From the NCBI RefSeq assembly GCF_900107795.1, contig NZ_FNRL01000012.1, positions 62,001 through 126,000 on the forward strand: a DNA stretch of 64,000 nucleotides, in the 5' to 3' direction. Both the position numbers and the translations under genes were made by a program. Below the pieces are notes generated by a model that saw only the letters and a program-made list of their open reading frames with translations, was not told where the DNA came from and did not search any database. The stretch is from Chitinophaga terrae (ex Kim and Jung 2007) (lineage in GTDB: Bacteria > Bacteroidota > Bacteroidia > Chitinophagales > Chitinophagaceae). The stretch's first letter is position 1. Every line of letters starts with the position of its first letter. Positions 17,592 to 25,443 of this stretch are shown piece by piece.

Positions 17592-18410
17592 TTATGACCT
17601 TATCCAGGCTAACAGATCCTTGTTGATAGTTTCTGCTTCGGTAGTAGGCATGCCATGAGGGAAACCGGGATAAGAAATGAGTTTACCGTTTTTCAGGAAG
17701 TTCATTGCATTTGCCCCGATGTTGTAAGGAACGATCTGGTCATCTTCGCCATGCATTACCAGTACGGGGATATCAACGCTTTTCAGGTCTTCCCTGAAAT
17801 CTGTTTCTGAGAATGCTTTCACACATTCGTAATGCGCGTTGATGGCCCCCATCATACCTTGTCTCCACCAATTATCGCGGATGCCCTGCGATACTTTCGC
17901 CCCTTCCCTGTTAAACCCGTAAAAAGGAAGGGTAATATCCTGGTAGAACTGGGAACGGTGTTTCGCGGTATTATTGCGGATATCGTCGAACACGGCGATA
18001 GGAACGCCATCGGGGTTGCTCTCATTTTGTACCATGATTGGTGTTACTGCGCTGATCAATACTGCCCTGGCCACCCTGCCTTTGCCATATTTTGCGGTAT
18101 AACGGATCACTTCTCCTCCACCGGTTGAGTGACCAACGTGTATGGCGTCTTTCAGGTCCAACGCATTAGTCAGCTCTGCAACATCAGCTGCATAAGTATC
18201 CATATTATGACCGGTAGGCGATTGACTTGATCTTCCATGCCCTCTCCTGTCGTGGGCAATTACCCTGAAACCCTGCTGCAGGAAAAACATCAGCTGGGCA
18301 TCCCAATCATCAGCGGATAGCGGCCAGCCATGGTGAAATACGATTGGTTGACCAGTTCCCCAATCCTTGTAATAAATTTCAGTTCCGTCTTTTACTTTGA
18401 TCTTACTCAT
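17592..18410 (-). CDS. Alpha/beta hydrolase of the non-heme chloroperoxidase/arylesterase type
   Basis: A 272-residue cofactor-free haloperoxidase-like hydrolase, the standard length. The triad is Ser95 in GHSTGG, Asp224 in GEDDQIVP and His252 in PHGMP. HHGWPLSADDW (about 26-36) forms the oxyanion region typical of this subfamily. These enzymes hydrolyse esters and can make peracids with peroxide; the physiological substrate is unknown. No signal peptide is present, so it is cytoplasmic. The gene stands alone with a 250-base upstream gap in which I see nothing definite. Confidence 0.9.
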   Translation of the reverse strand: MSKIKVKDGTEIYYKDWGTGQPIVFHHGWPLSADDWDAQLMFFLQQGFRVIAHDRRGHGRSSQSPTGHNMDTYAADVAELTNALDLKDAIHVGHSTGGGEVIRYTAKYGKGRVARAVLISAVTPIMVQNESNPDGVPIAVFDDIRNNTAKHRSQFYQDITLPFYGFNREGAKVSQGIRDNWWRQGMMGAINAHYECVKAFSETDFREDLKSVDIPVLVMHGEDDQIVPYNIGANAMNFLKNGKLISYPGFPHGMPTTEAETINKDLLAWIRS

Positions 18411-18660
18411 TGGTTTCGATTTATGTTATTGGTTATTAATAATCAGCCCTATCCTGTCATATGGTTATAGCCCGGGCTATGGGAATGGAATGTTGCGGTA
18501 AAAAAATCAGCCTTCGGATAGGTAACACGATTCAGGCGAATCTTGTTCGTCTGTTTTCCAATAAAGTGTAAAGGCGCTTAAGTATTACAACCAATAATAC
18601 GATATAGCGACGGGTTATGGAGATTAACTATGGGTTAAATCTATGGGCAGGAAATAATGA

Positions 18661-19323
18661 TCACCTAGTCGCCAAGACAGCAATATCCTTCACTTCCACC
18701 GTTGTGCTGTGATACCCGCTTACAGACACATTGATCATGGCTTTTCCTACCTGTTCCAGCGTCAGCACATAACGGGGAGCCAGGAGTTTCACTATAGGAT
18801 AAATGGCTGCCAGTAAGGTATAGCCGCCTTTTACATTTTTAGCTCCTTTGGTCGGCTTCATAAAAGCAGGTCGGAAATTATATACAGCCTTAAACGGCAG
18901 TTTAACGAGAGCGTTCTCCGTTTTACCTTTAACCCTTGCCCACATCAGCCTGCCTTTTTCTGTACTGTCGGTACCCGCGCCGGATACATAACAAAAGGTC
19001 ATACCCGGATTGGCTGCGGCCAGCTGTTTCGCAAAATTCAGTGTAAGCGTATAGGTAAGCGCGTAGTAAGCCTCTTCTTTCAGGCCGATAGAAGAGACGC
19101 CTGCACAAAAGTAGCAGGCGTCGTATCCCGTTAGTTTATCTATCACGGAAGAAATATCGTTAAAGTCCCTGTGCAACAGCTCCGTTACCTTCGGATCAGA
19201 AACGCCCGATGGTTTCCTGTTAACCAGCAGGATCTTCCCTACCTGTTCATTTTTTATACATTCCTGCAACACTCCTTCACCAACCATTCCTGTTGCTCCA
19301 GTGATAATTACGTTTAGTTTCAT
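18661..19323 (-). CDS. NAD(P)-binding epimerase/dehydratase-like protein
   Basis: A 220-residue Rossmann-fold protein with the dinucleotide motif TGATGMVG at 8-15 and the short extended-SDR core common in Bacteroidota (YDACYFCAGVSSIG near residues 68-81; CYVSGAGTDSTEKG near 110-123). The YxxxK motif of true SDRs is not apparent, so catalysis is uncertain and it may be an atypical NmrA/epimerase-like protein. Its start is one base from the end of the CPA1 antiporter gene, so the two are co-transcribed and probably translationally coupled. Confidence 0.8.
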   Translation of the reverse strand: MKLNVIITGATGMVGEGVLQECIKNEQVGKILLVNRKPSGVSDPKVTELLHRDFNDISSVIDKLTGYDACYFCAGVSSIGLKEEAYYALTYTLTLNFAKQLAAANPGMTFCYVSGAGTDSTEKGRLMWARVKGKTENALVKLPFKAVYNFRPAFMKPTKGAKNVKGGYTLLAAIYPIVKLLAPRYVLTLEQVGKAMINVSVSGYHSTTVEVKDIAVLATR

Positions 19324-19324
19324 C

Positions 19325-20902
19325 TTAGTCTGCGTTTAGTTTTTCTTCTTCCAGGTCTATTTTGTGCAGGAACTTGCGTATGATCTCTTCATCGATACGC
19401 TGTTCATTTTTATTCTTTTGTATAAGATGTTGTCGCTGCCTGTTCAACACGGCGATGTATATAGCTTTAATATGCCCGGACACCGCTCCTGTTTCCTCGG
19501 CATTTAACTGGTTTTCCCAGTACGTGGAAAGCTTCTTCAATACATGGCTGTTTTCCAGTTCCGCCTGGTGATTAGCGGCCAGGTAGTTCAGGGATTCGGT
19601 TGCCAGTTCTTCACGCAACAATTTCTCTGTTTCCTCTTCCGGCATATGATCGTCGAATGCGGGTAGTTTTATTTTACGGATAATGATTGGTAATGTTAAG
19701 CCCTGAACCACCAGGGTAAGAAGGATAACCACGAAAGTGATATATAATATCAGGTTCCTGTGAGGAAAGGGCGCTCCGCCTTCGATGGTTAGGGGGATAG
19801 ACAAAGCCGCTGCCAGGGATACCACCCCCCGCATGCCTGTCCACCCAAGGATAAACGGAGCCCGGGTGCCGGGATTATTATCGGCCACTGTAATAAAGTA
19901 ACTGGCTATACGTGTAACGATTACGGCTCCGTAACCTGCCAGCATTCTGCCTACGATCAGCACCGCCGTGATCAGCAAGCCATAACCTGTAGCTTCGTAG
20001 AAGCCTATACCTTCAGATTTCAGGCTGGAAGTGATTTCCGGCAGGTCTAACCCTATCAGCATAAACACCAGCCCGTTCAGGAGGAATACAACACTTTGCC
20101 AGACGTTCTCCCCCCGCAACCGCGACGAGCCGCTCAGGAACCGGTGGCGCTGGTTGGAGAGATAAAGCCCGCCGCTCACCACTGCCAGAACACCGGAGGC
20201 ATGCACTTCTTCTGCCACCATATACATGGCATATGGCGTTACAAGACTGAGGATAATATCCATATTCACATCCGTAGGCAGCCATTTATGCGCTTTCAGG
20301 AATACAAATCCCACAGCCAGTCCAATAGCTACCCCTCCTACTACCATCCATACAAAACTTAACGCTGCCTGGTGCATTACAAACTGCCCGGTAGATACGG
20401 CTATTGCTGCGAAGCGGAATATAATAAGCGAGGAAGCGTCGTTCAGCAGGCTTTCTCCTTCCAGGATAGACGACATTCGTTTAGGTACTTTCACAAATTT
20501 CAGGATGGCGCTGGCGCTCACCGCATCAGGAGGCGATACGATCCCTCCCAGCAGGAAACCAAGGGCCAGGGAAAACCCGGGGATAAACGAGTTGGCTACC
20601 AGTGCAACGGAAATGGCTGTAAGGAACACTACTACAAACGCGAAACTGCCGATGATCCTTCTCCAATGCCAAAGCTCTTTCCAGGAGTTAGCCCAGGCGG
20701 CTTCGTACAATAATGGCGGAAGAAAAATAATGAATATCAGTTCGGGATCGATCTTCAGGACAGGGATACCGGGGATAAAACTCAGCAGCAGGCCTGCCAA
20801 TACCAGCAGCACGGGATATGCTACTTTGATCTTGTTACCCAGCATTATCAGCAAAACGATCAGCACTATCAGGGCTAAATAAAACGGAAAGTGATCAAGC
20901 AT
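19325..20902 (-). CDS. Na+/H+ antiporter, CPA1 family
   Basis: A 525-residue monovalent cation/proton antiporter. About twelve transmembrane segments occupy residues 5-410. Visible landmarks include ILEGESLLNDASSL (about 144-157), the conserved ND region of CPA1 exchangers, and GWTGMRGVVSLAAALS (about 355-370). A cytoplasmic C-terminal tail of roughly 115 charged residues follows. It exchanges Na+ or K+ for protons at the inner membrane and supports pH and salt homeostasis. It is the first gene of a two-gene operon with the epimerase-like gene. Confidence 0.92.
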   Translation of the reverse strand: MLDHFPFYLALIVLIVLLIMLGNKIKVAYPVLLVLAGLLLSFIPGIPVLKIDPELIFIIFLPPLLYEAAWANSWKELWHWRRIIGSFAFVVVFLTAISVALVANSFIPGFSLALGFLLGGIVSPPDAVSASAILKFVKVPKRMSSILEGESLLNDASSLIIFRFAAIAVSTGQFVMHQAALSFVWMVVGGVAIGLAVGFVFLKAHKWLPTDVNMDIILSLVTPYAMYMVAEEVHASGVLAVVSGGLYLSNQRHRFLSGSSRLRGENVWQSVVFLLNGLVFMLIGLDLPEITSSLKSEGIGFYEATGYGLLITAVLIVGRMLAGYGAVIVTRIASYFITVADNNPGTRAPFILGWTGMRGVVSLAAALSIPLTIEGGAPFPHRNLILYITFVVILLTLVVQGLTLPIIIRKIKLPAFDDHMPEEETEKLLREELATESLNYLAANHQAELENSHVLKKLSTYWENQLNAEETGAVSGHIKAIYIAVLNRQRQHLIQKNKNEQRIDEEIIRKFLHKIDLEEEKLNAD

Positions 20903-21064
20903 ATTTGGTCTTAATTATTATAGAACGGGGAGAGCCGGTCGCAATCCTTTACAGTACACCACCGGCCCTCACAATCAGTTAACTCTCGAACGTTCCGGAA
21001 ATTTACAGCTTTTTCTGAAAAAGGAGCTGATGCAATTGGAAGACCAAATAATACTTCCTGGCGC

Positions 21065-21661
21065 CTATTTTCTTTTTGAAATAAAATCGTCGTTCATTCC
21101 CTTTCCTTGCAGGATATAAGGAATGTACTTTTCAATTCTTGCAGTACGGGTTTTGGATTGTTTGGGTTGGGAGAAATAAAAGATATATGCATTCTGGCGG
21201 CCAGGAGTTAGCGCCTGGAATGAAGTTTTCAGTTTTGTGTTCTTGCTGAACGCCGACCGCAATTCCTCAGGTATGGGCAGGGCTTCTTTCTTTACATCTG
21301 CCTTAATGCCAGCTTCCTCCGCTTCGATAGCCTCGTAGATATATGCTTTAATAACAGGGGCCAGCTTTGTGATCGTTTTGGCATCTGTGAATCTCATTTG
21401 CCGGCCAACCACAGTATTTTGGCCGGTTTTTACCAGTACGCCTTCCGGATCACTCAACAGGTATCCTTTAAAGAACAACAGGGCGCAATAGTCTTTAAAC
21501 CCCTGGATGATAACAATGTTTTTGCCATGGTGAGAATAACAGGGCTTGCCCCATTTCAATTCCTCTGTGAGGTCGCAACTGAGAAGGATCTTTCTCAGTT
21601 TTTCCATTTCATCATGCCAGTTGGTGGCACGGCTGAGGAAACTATCGATTTTCGGGTTCAT
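21065..21661 (-). CDS. YdeI/OmdA-type protein with DUF1801-like domain
   Basis: A 198-residue cytoplasmic protein. The N-terminal two thirds match the DUF1801-like fold (LTEELKWGKPCYSHHGKNIVII near residues 31-52). The C-terminal part has the YdeI/OmdA helical motif (FQALTPGRQNAYIFYFSQPKQSKTR, about 148-172). Members are widespread but functionally obscure. It starts one base after the stop codon of the SRPBCC gene, making it the third gene of an ArsR-controlled operon. Confidence 0.85.
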   Translation of the reverse strand: MNPKIDSFLSRATNWHDEMEKLRKILLSCDLTEELKWGKPCYSHHGKNIVIIQGFKDYCALLFFKGYLLSDPEGVLVKTGQNTVVGRQMRFTDAKTITKLAPVIKAYIYEAIEAEEAGIKADVKKEALPIPEELRSAFSKNTKLKTSFQALTPGRQNAYIFYFSQPKQSKTRTARIEKYIPYILQGKGMNDDFISKRK

Positions 21662-21662
21662 G

Positions 21663-22130
21663 TTATTTCAGTTTATTCATTACTTCCTGTATCCTGTCAT
21701 GCGCCATGCTGAGTCCTTTGGCAAAAGGCAGTTGCAGCATTTGATTACGGCGGCCTATGGATTCGTAAATAATGTGCATGGTTAGCTTGCTGGTATCGTC
21801 TGTCAGCCTTTCGAAGTCCAATATTTCCAGCTGTACTCCAAACGCTGCATTCTCCATTTCAAAAGTTCTTACGATCTTCCGGTTAGGACTGAATTCATGA
21901 AAAACGCCATTGGCGCGGAAGACCACGTTCCCTTTAGGGTCCTTTGTTTCGAACTGCCAGCTGCCGTGCTTTTTGCTTTCATGTTTCACCACGTTGGTAC
22001 TCATCCATTGTCCAACAATTTCCGGATCTTCATATGCTTTAAAGAGCAGTTCTACAGGCAGGTCGAATTCCCTTGTAATAACAAGGTCCTGTTTTTGGTC
22101 TTCAGCGTTCACTTTGGTTTTCAATTCCAT
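21663..22130 (-). CDS. SRPBCC/AHSA1-domain protein
   Basis: A 155-residue START-like protein of the AHSA1 family. It shows the usual beginning VITREFDLPVELLFKAYEDPEIVGQWM (about 17-43) and the internal GSWQFETKDPKGN. These proteins form a hydrophobic cavity, and many are encoded directly behind an ArsR-type regulator as here (3-base gap). The ligand is unknown. It is probably translated in series with the YdeI-like gene. Confidence 0.88.
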   Translation of the reverse strand: MELKTKVNAEDQKQDLVITREFDLPVELLFKAYEDPEIVGQWMSTNVVKHESKKHGSWQFETKDPKGNVVFRANGVFHEFSPNRKIVRTFEMENAAFGVQLEILDFERLTDDTSKLTMHIIYESIGRRNQMLQLPFAKGLSMAHDRIQEVMNKLK

Positions 22131-22133
22131 ATT

Positions 22134-22460
22134 TTATGCTTGATTGTTCTTGTATTTTTTCATGATCTCTTCCAGCTTGTTGAACCTGTCGTCCCAGAAC
22201 TGGCGGAATGGCTCTATGAAATCGGCAATCTCCTTCATTTTGTTTGGATTTAAGTGGTAATAGATCTCTCTTCCATTCTGCTGCTGGTTCAACAACTCGC
22301 ATTCCGTAAGGATCTGCAGGTGTTTGGATACAGTGGGCCTGGCGGTATCGAAGTTGGAAGCGATGGCGCCTGCCGTCATGGCCTGCGAAGCAACCAATAA
22401 CAGGATGGCCCTGCGGGTAGGGTCTGCTATGGCCTGGAATACATCTCTTCTTAAGTTCAT
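22134..22460 (-). CDS. ArsR family winged-helix regulator
   Basis: A 108-residue ArsR/SmtB-fold repressor. It has [18 protein letters not shown] at about 6-23, the recognition helix in [13 protein letters not shown] (about 43-55), and the wing REIYYHLN. There is no Cys-rich metal site, so it belongs to the non-metal group that usually precedes AHSA1-domain genes. It heads the operon ArsR-SRPBCC-YdeI and has two related palindromes in its promoter, consistent with autoregulation. Confidence 0.9.
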   Translation of the reverse strand: MNLRRDVFQAIADPTRRAILLLVASQAMTAGAIASNFDTARPTVSKHLQILTECELLNQQQNGREIYYHLNPNKMKEIADFIEPFRQFWDDRFNKLEEIMKKYKNNQA

Positions 22461-22464
22461 TGCG

Positions 22465-22504
22465 TAGCTATTTGACTACAAATTTATAGGTAGTTATTTA
22501 ACTA
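22465..22504. promoter_or_regulatory. Tandem operator sites and -7 box for the ArsR-SRPBCC-YdeI operon
   Basis: Two related 14-base palindromic sites lie in the promoter: TAGCTATTTGACTA (22465-22478, imperfect) and TAGTTATTTAACTA (22491-22504, 6-bp half sites). They are 26 bases apart. Between them the minus strand reads TAAATTTG (22479-22486), a full -7 match ending 18 bases before the ATG. A second TAAATTTG lies at 22507-22514. Binding by the ArsR protein is inferred. Confidence 0.55.
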
Positions 22505-22568
22505 CACAAATTTATTTTCAGGAAGATGGAAATCGTTGGCATCTCCAAAGAATCATTATTTTTACCCG

Positions 22569-23567
22569 ATGAACACTGTTTTCCCTGCTACTTACTCTAC
22601 CCTGTGCCCTGAGGCTCTCGCAATATTAATCACTGAAAAATATGGGTTTGATTCGACATGCCGGCTCCTGGTGCGGGGAGTTGGAGACACTTACCTTGTC
22701 GAGGCACCTGGTGCGCGGTTCATACTAAGGATTTACCGCCGCTCTCACCGCTCCTTTTCCAATATCCGGGCAGAAGTAGAATTATTGCAGGCGTTGAAGC
22801 AGGAAAATATAGCCGTAGCTGATCCCATCCCTGACAACAACGGGAACCTGATCCAGGCTATCCAGGCCATTGAAGGGGAGCGACATGCTGTTCTTTTCCG
22901 TTATGCCGAAGGACAGGCGCTCAAAGTACTGAATGAAAACCAGCTATTGAATTTCGGCCGGGAAATGGCCCGCTTTCACAACGTGTCTTCAACTGTTGTT
23001 ATAGGGGGAGAAAGATGGAAGCTGGACAACGACAGCATGTTCATCAAACCTCTGCAAATGCTGGAACCTTTCTTTGCGGAAGATCCGGAAGGCTTTAACT
23101 GGCTTAAACAAGCTGCAGGTAAGGCGATGAACGAGCTATCCGGGTTGCCGGCAGGCGCATTTTCTTCCGGCTATTGCCATTTCGATTTCCTCCCGAAGAA
23201 CGTGCATTTCAAAGGCGATGCTGTAACGTTCTTTGATTTCGATTTCATGGGCTATGGATGGTTGGTGAACGACCTGATGTCGTTCCGGCAACATTTTATA
23301 TTGGATGTTTATTTAGGAAGAACAACAAAAGAAGCAGCGAATAAGGATTTTGCTACCTTTCTCCGCGGTTATAGAGAACACCGGGAAATAAGCGATGCAG
23401 CACTCGAGGCTATCCCCTATCTTGGTCTTGGGTTTTGGCTTTTCTATATGGGATTCCATACTACCCATGACCAGTTCTACGCCTTTATACAACCAGGACA
23501 TCTGAGTACTTTGATACGGTTATTTCAGCACATCACGGCAACATACTGGCCGGTTGCCGTTCCATGA
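22569..23567 (+). CDS. Aminoglycoside-phosphotransferase-fold kinase (APH family)
   Basis: About 332 residues with a protein-kinase-like APH fold. It has a glycine-rich region near VRGVGDTYLVEA, an ATP-lysine equivalent in RFILRIYR, the Brenner-type loop GYCHFDFLPKNV (catalytic Asp in HFD), and the metal-binding VTFFDFDFMGYG. Family members include homoserine-kinase-like and resistance kinases; the phosphate acceptor here is unknown and drug resistance should not be assumed. I chose the ATG at 22569 (MNTVFPATY). An in-frame ATG at 22536 would add 11 unusual residues. Confidence 0.82.
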   Translation: MNTVFPATYSTLCPEALAILITEKYGFDSTCRLLVRGVGDTYLVEAPGARFILRIYRRSHRSFSNIRAEVELLQALKQENIAVADPIPDNNGNLIQAIQAIEGERHAVLFRYAEGQALKVLNENQLLNFGREMARFHNVSSTVVIGGERWKLDNDSMFIKPLQMLEPFFAEDPEGFNWLKQAAGKAMNELSGLPAGAFSSGYCHFDFLPKNVHFKGDAVTFFDFDFMGYGWLVNDLMSFRQHFILDVYLGRTTKEAANKDFATFLRGYREHREISDAALEAIPYLGLGFWLFYMGFHTTHDQFYAFIQPGHLSTLIRLFQHITATYWPVAVP

Positions 23568-23673
23568 TCACGGTAAGGGCTATATTTACCCTTCCCGGAA
23601 ACGCCGTTAGGTACTACAGCCGAATTTAAATACCTTTAGTACAGTTTGATACACCTCACTATTAAAAATTATT

Positions 23674-24039
23674 ATGATCATTCTAGCTAAGATCTTTATC
23701 GCCCTTGTTGCCATTGAGCATATTTTTATTTTATGGATGGAAATGTTTGCATGGGAAACTGTAGGTAAAAAGGTTTTCAAAACTTTGCCGGCGGAGTTGT
23801 TTAAACCTACCAGGGCATTAGCTGCCAACCAGGGACTCTATAATGGCTTCCTGGCGGCAGGGCTTATCTGGAGTTTTTTTATTTCTTCTCCGGAATGGCA
23901 ACGCAATATTGCCTTGTTCTTTCTTGGCTGTGTTATCGTGGCGGGGATTTATGGTGCGGCCACAGCGTCCAAAAGGATTTTTGTAACTCAAGCAGGTCCG
24001 GCGATCGTAGCGTTTGTGTTGGTTTTACTTGCTTATTAG
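23674..24039 (+). CDS. DUF1304 family small membrane protein
   Basis: A 121-residue protein with four hydrophobic segments. The conserved start IFIALVAIEHIFILWMEMFAW and the ANQGLYNGFLAAGL core identify DUF1304. It is an inner-membrane protein of unknown role. It stands between unrelated genes on the same strand; the 19-base gap to the next gene allows a short operon. Confidence 0.88.
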   Translation: MIILAKIFIALVAIEHIFILWMEMFAWETVGKKVFKTLPAELFKPTRALAANQGLYNGFLAAGLIWSFFISSPEWQRNIALFFLGCVIVAGIYGAATASKRIFVTQAGPAIVAFVLVLLAY

Positions 24040-24058
24040 GTATTAAATTATTCGATCA

Positions 24059-24883
24059 ATGAAACCTATACTTATTCTATTTCTATCCTGCTTTTTTACA
24101 GTGGCAGTCTGGGGCCAGAACCAATTACCTAACACGAATATTGACGAGATTACGGATATTGGAAAAGCATTGTATAGAAGCGAAATGACATCCTGGTTGG
24201 GGACAGATGCATTCATGGCCAATTTTAAAAGTCTTCGTGCAAAAACAGGAGGATACTTCTCCTATGAAAAAGACAGCATGCTGCATTGTATCTTCTATTC
24301 AAAAGATAGTATCAGCAAGGTGCTATGTGTAATTTCTTTCGATCGCAACTTCAGCTCCAATGTTTCACAGCTAGACCAGATAGAACGGCCATTTACAACT
24401 GAAGAACAGGACTATTACGAACTTCGCAAGGCCACACAAAAAGCATTGTTGACCGACACAATTTTCAAGTTTTATGAAAATACTAACCCCAATATCGTTC
24501 CGTTAATCAGGAACGGTGTAAAATCAGTATATGTATTAACGGGTCCTAAATCTGACAATGTAGTCATAATAGGCAATGACTATCTTTTATCTTTTAACCA
24601 ACACAACGAACTACAGGGCATTAAAAAGCTACACAAAAACATTATCCCTATCAGCTACACCAACAGCGATTCTGCATCTGTAACTATGCATAGCCACCTT
24701 CCGGAAACAGGCGACTATATTACGCCAACAGATATCTGCACACTAATGCTCTACGAAAAAGCCGCAAAATGGGAGCAGCATATCGTAATGTCTAAAAACC
24801 ATGTAACCATCTGGGATTGTAAAAATAACCGGGCAGCCGCCCTAACCCGGGAAGCATGGGAAAAGATACAAAAGAACTATTAA
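24059..24883 (+). CDS. Exported hypothetical protein
   Basis: A 274-residue protein with a signal peptide (about 1-20, ending VAVWGQ). I recognise no family. The mature part has a mixed alpha/beta composition, two Cys residues in its first half, a regular Ser/Asp-Ser pattern (KDSMLHCIFYSKDSISKV) and no repeats. Base composition is more AT-rich than its neighbours, which could reflect weaker constraint or transfer. It lies 19 bases after the DUF1304 gene. Function not assigned. Confidence 0.6.
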   Translation: MKPILILFLSCFFTVAVWGQNQLPNTNIDEITDIGKALYRSEMTSWLGTDAFMANFKSLRAKTGGYFSYEKDSMLHCIFYSKDSISKVLCVISFDRNFSSNVSQLDQIERPFTTEEQDYYELRKATQKALLTDTIFKFYENTNPNIVPLIRNGVKSVYVLTGPKSDNVVIIGNDYLLSFNQHNELQGIKKLHKNIIPISYTNSDSASVTMHSHLPETGDYITPTDICTLMLYEKAAKWEQHIVMSKNHVTIWDCKNNRAAALTREAWEKIQKNY

Positions 24884-25061
24884 CAACGATCTCCAGACTT
24901 CTGTCTTTATTATCCGGTTCATATACTACAGTCAAAAATATAAGAAACTGCTCCATGTTACATTTCTAAAATGGCACTTTTTATGTTGACTGCTTTCAGT
25001 GTCTACAAAAATTTTAACTTAACAACATAATAAATTTTACCTGTAAGCCCCGTTTGCAGGT

Positions 25062-25442
25062 ATGTCAAACGCAAAATCATCTATTATGGAAAACTTCAAA
25101 ACAACAGTACAGGCATTCAACAACCTGGTCCATGAATTTAAGTTTGCAGAAGCCCTTGATAAGTACTATGATGATGATGTGGTATCCCAGGACAACACCA
25201 ACGAACCTACCAAAGGCCTTGCAAACCTGCGTAAAGCAGTAGATAGTTTTGTTGCCAGTTCTGGTATCGAAAAGATTGAATTATTAAACTCGATTGCCGA
25301 AGATGATCTCTCTGTCGCTCACTGGCATTATGTGTTCACCCATCCCAAAGTGGGCAAACTGGATTACAAACAAATATCCGTTCAACGCTGGAAGAACGGG
25401 AAGATCATCCAGGAAAACCACTTCTATAACTTAGGGTTTTAA
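25062..25442 (+). CDS. SnoaL/NTF2-like protein
   Basis: A 126-residue protein with the cone-like NTF2 pattern: an N-terminal helix pair (FNNLVHEFKFAEALDKYYDDDVV), then strands, ending with VQRWKNGKIIQENHFYNLGF, a typical SnoaL-like C-terminus. Such proteins can be isomerases, hydrolases or binding proteins; no catalytic residue can be assigned. An alternative start is the ATG at 25086 (MENFKTT). It is convergent with the next gene, one base apart. Confidence 0.8.
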   Translation: MSNAKSSIMENFKTTVQAFNNLVHEFKFAEALDKYYDDDVVSQDNTNEPTKGLANLRKAVDSFVASSGIEKIELLNSIAEDDLSVAHWHYVFTHPKVGKLDYKQISVQRWKNGKIIQENHFYNLGF

Positions 25443-25443
25443 C

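Noticed and set aside
22569..23567. APH-fold kinase as an antibiotic-resistance gene
   Set aside because: The fold is shared by many metabolic kinases and no resistance context is present.
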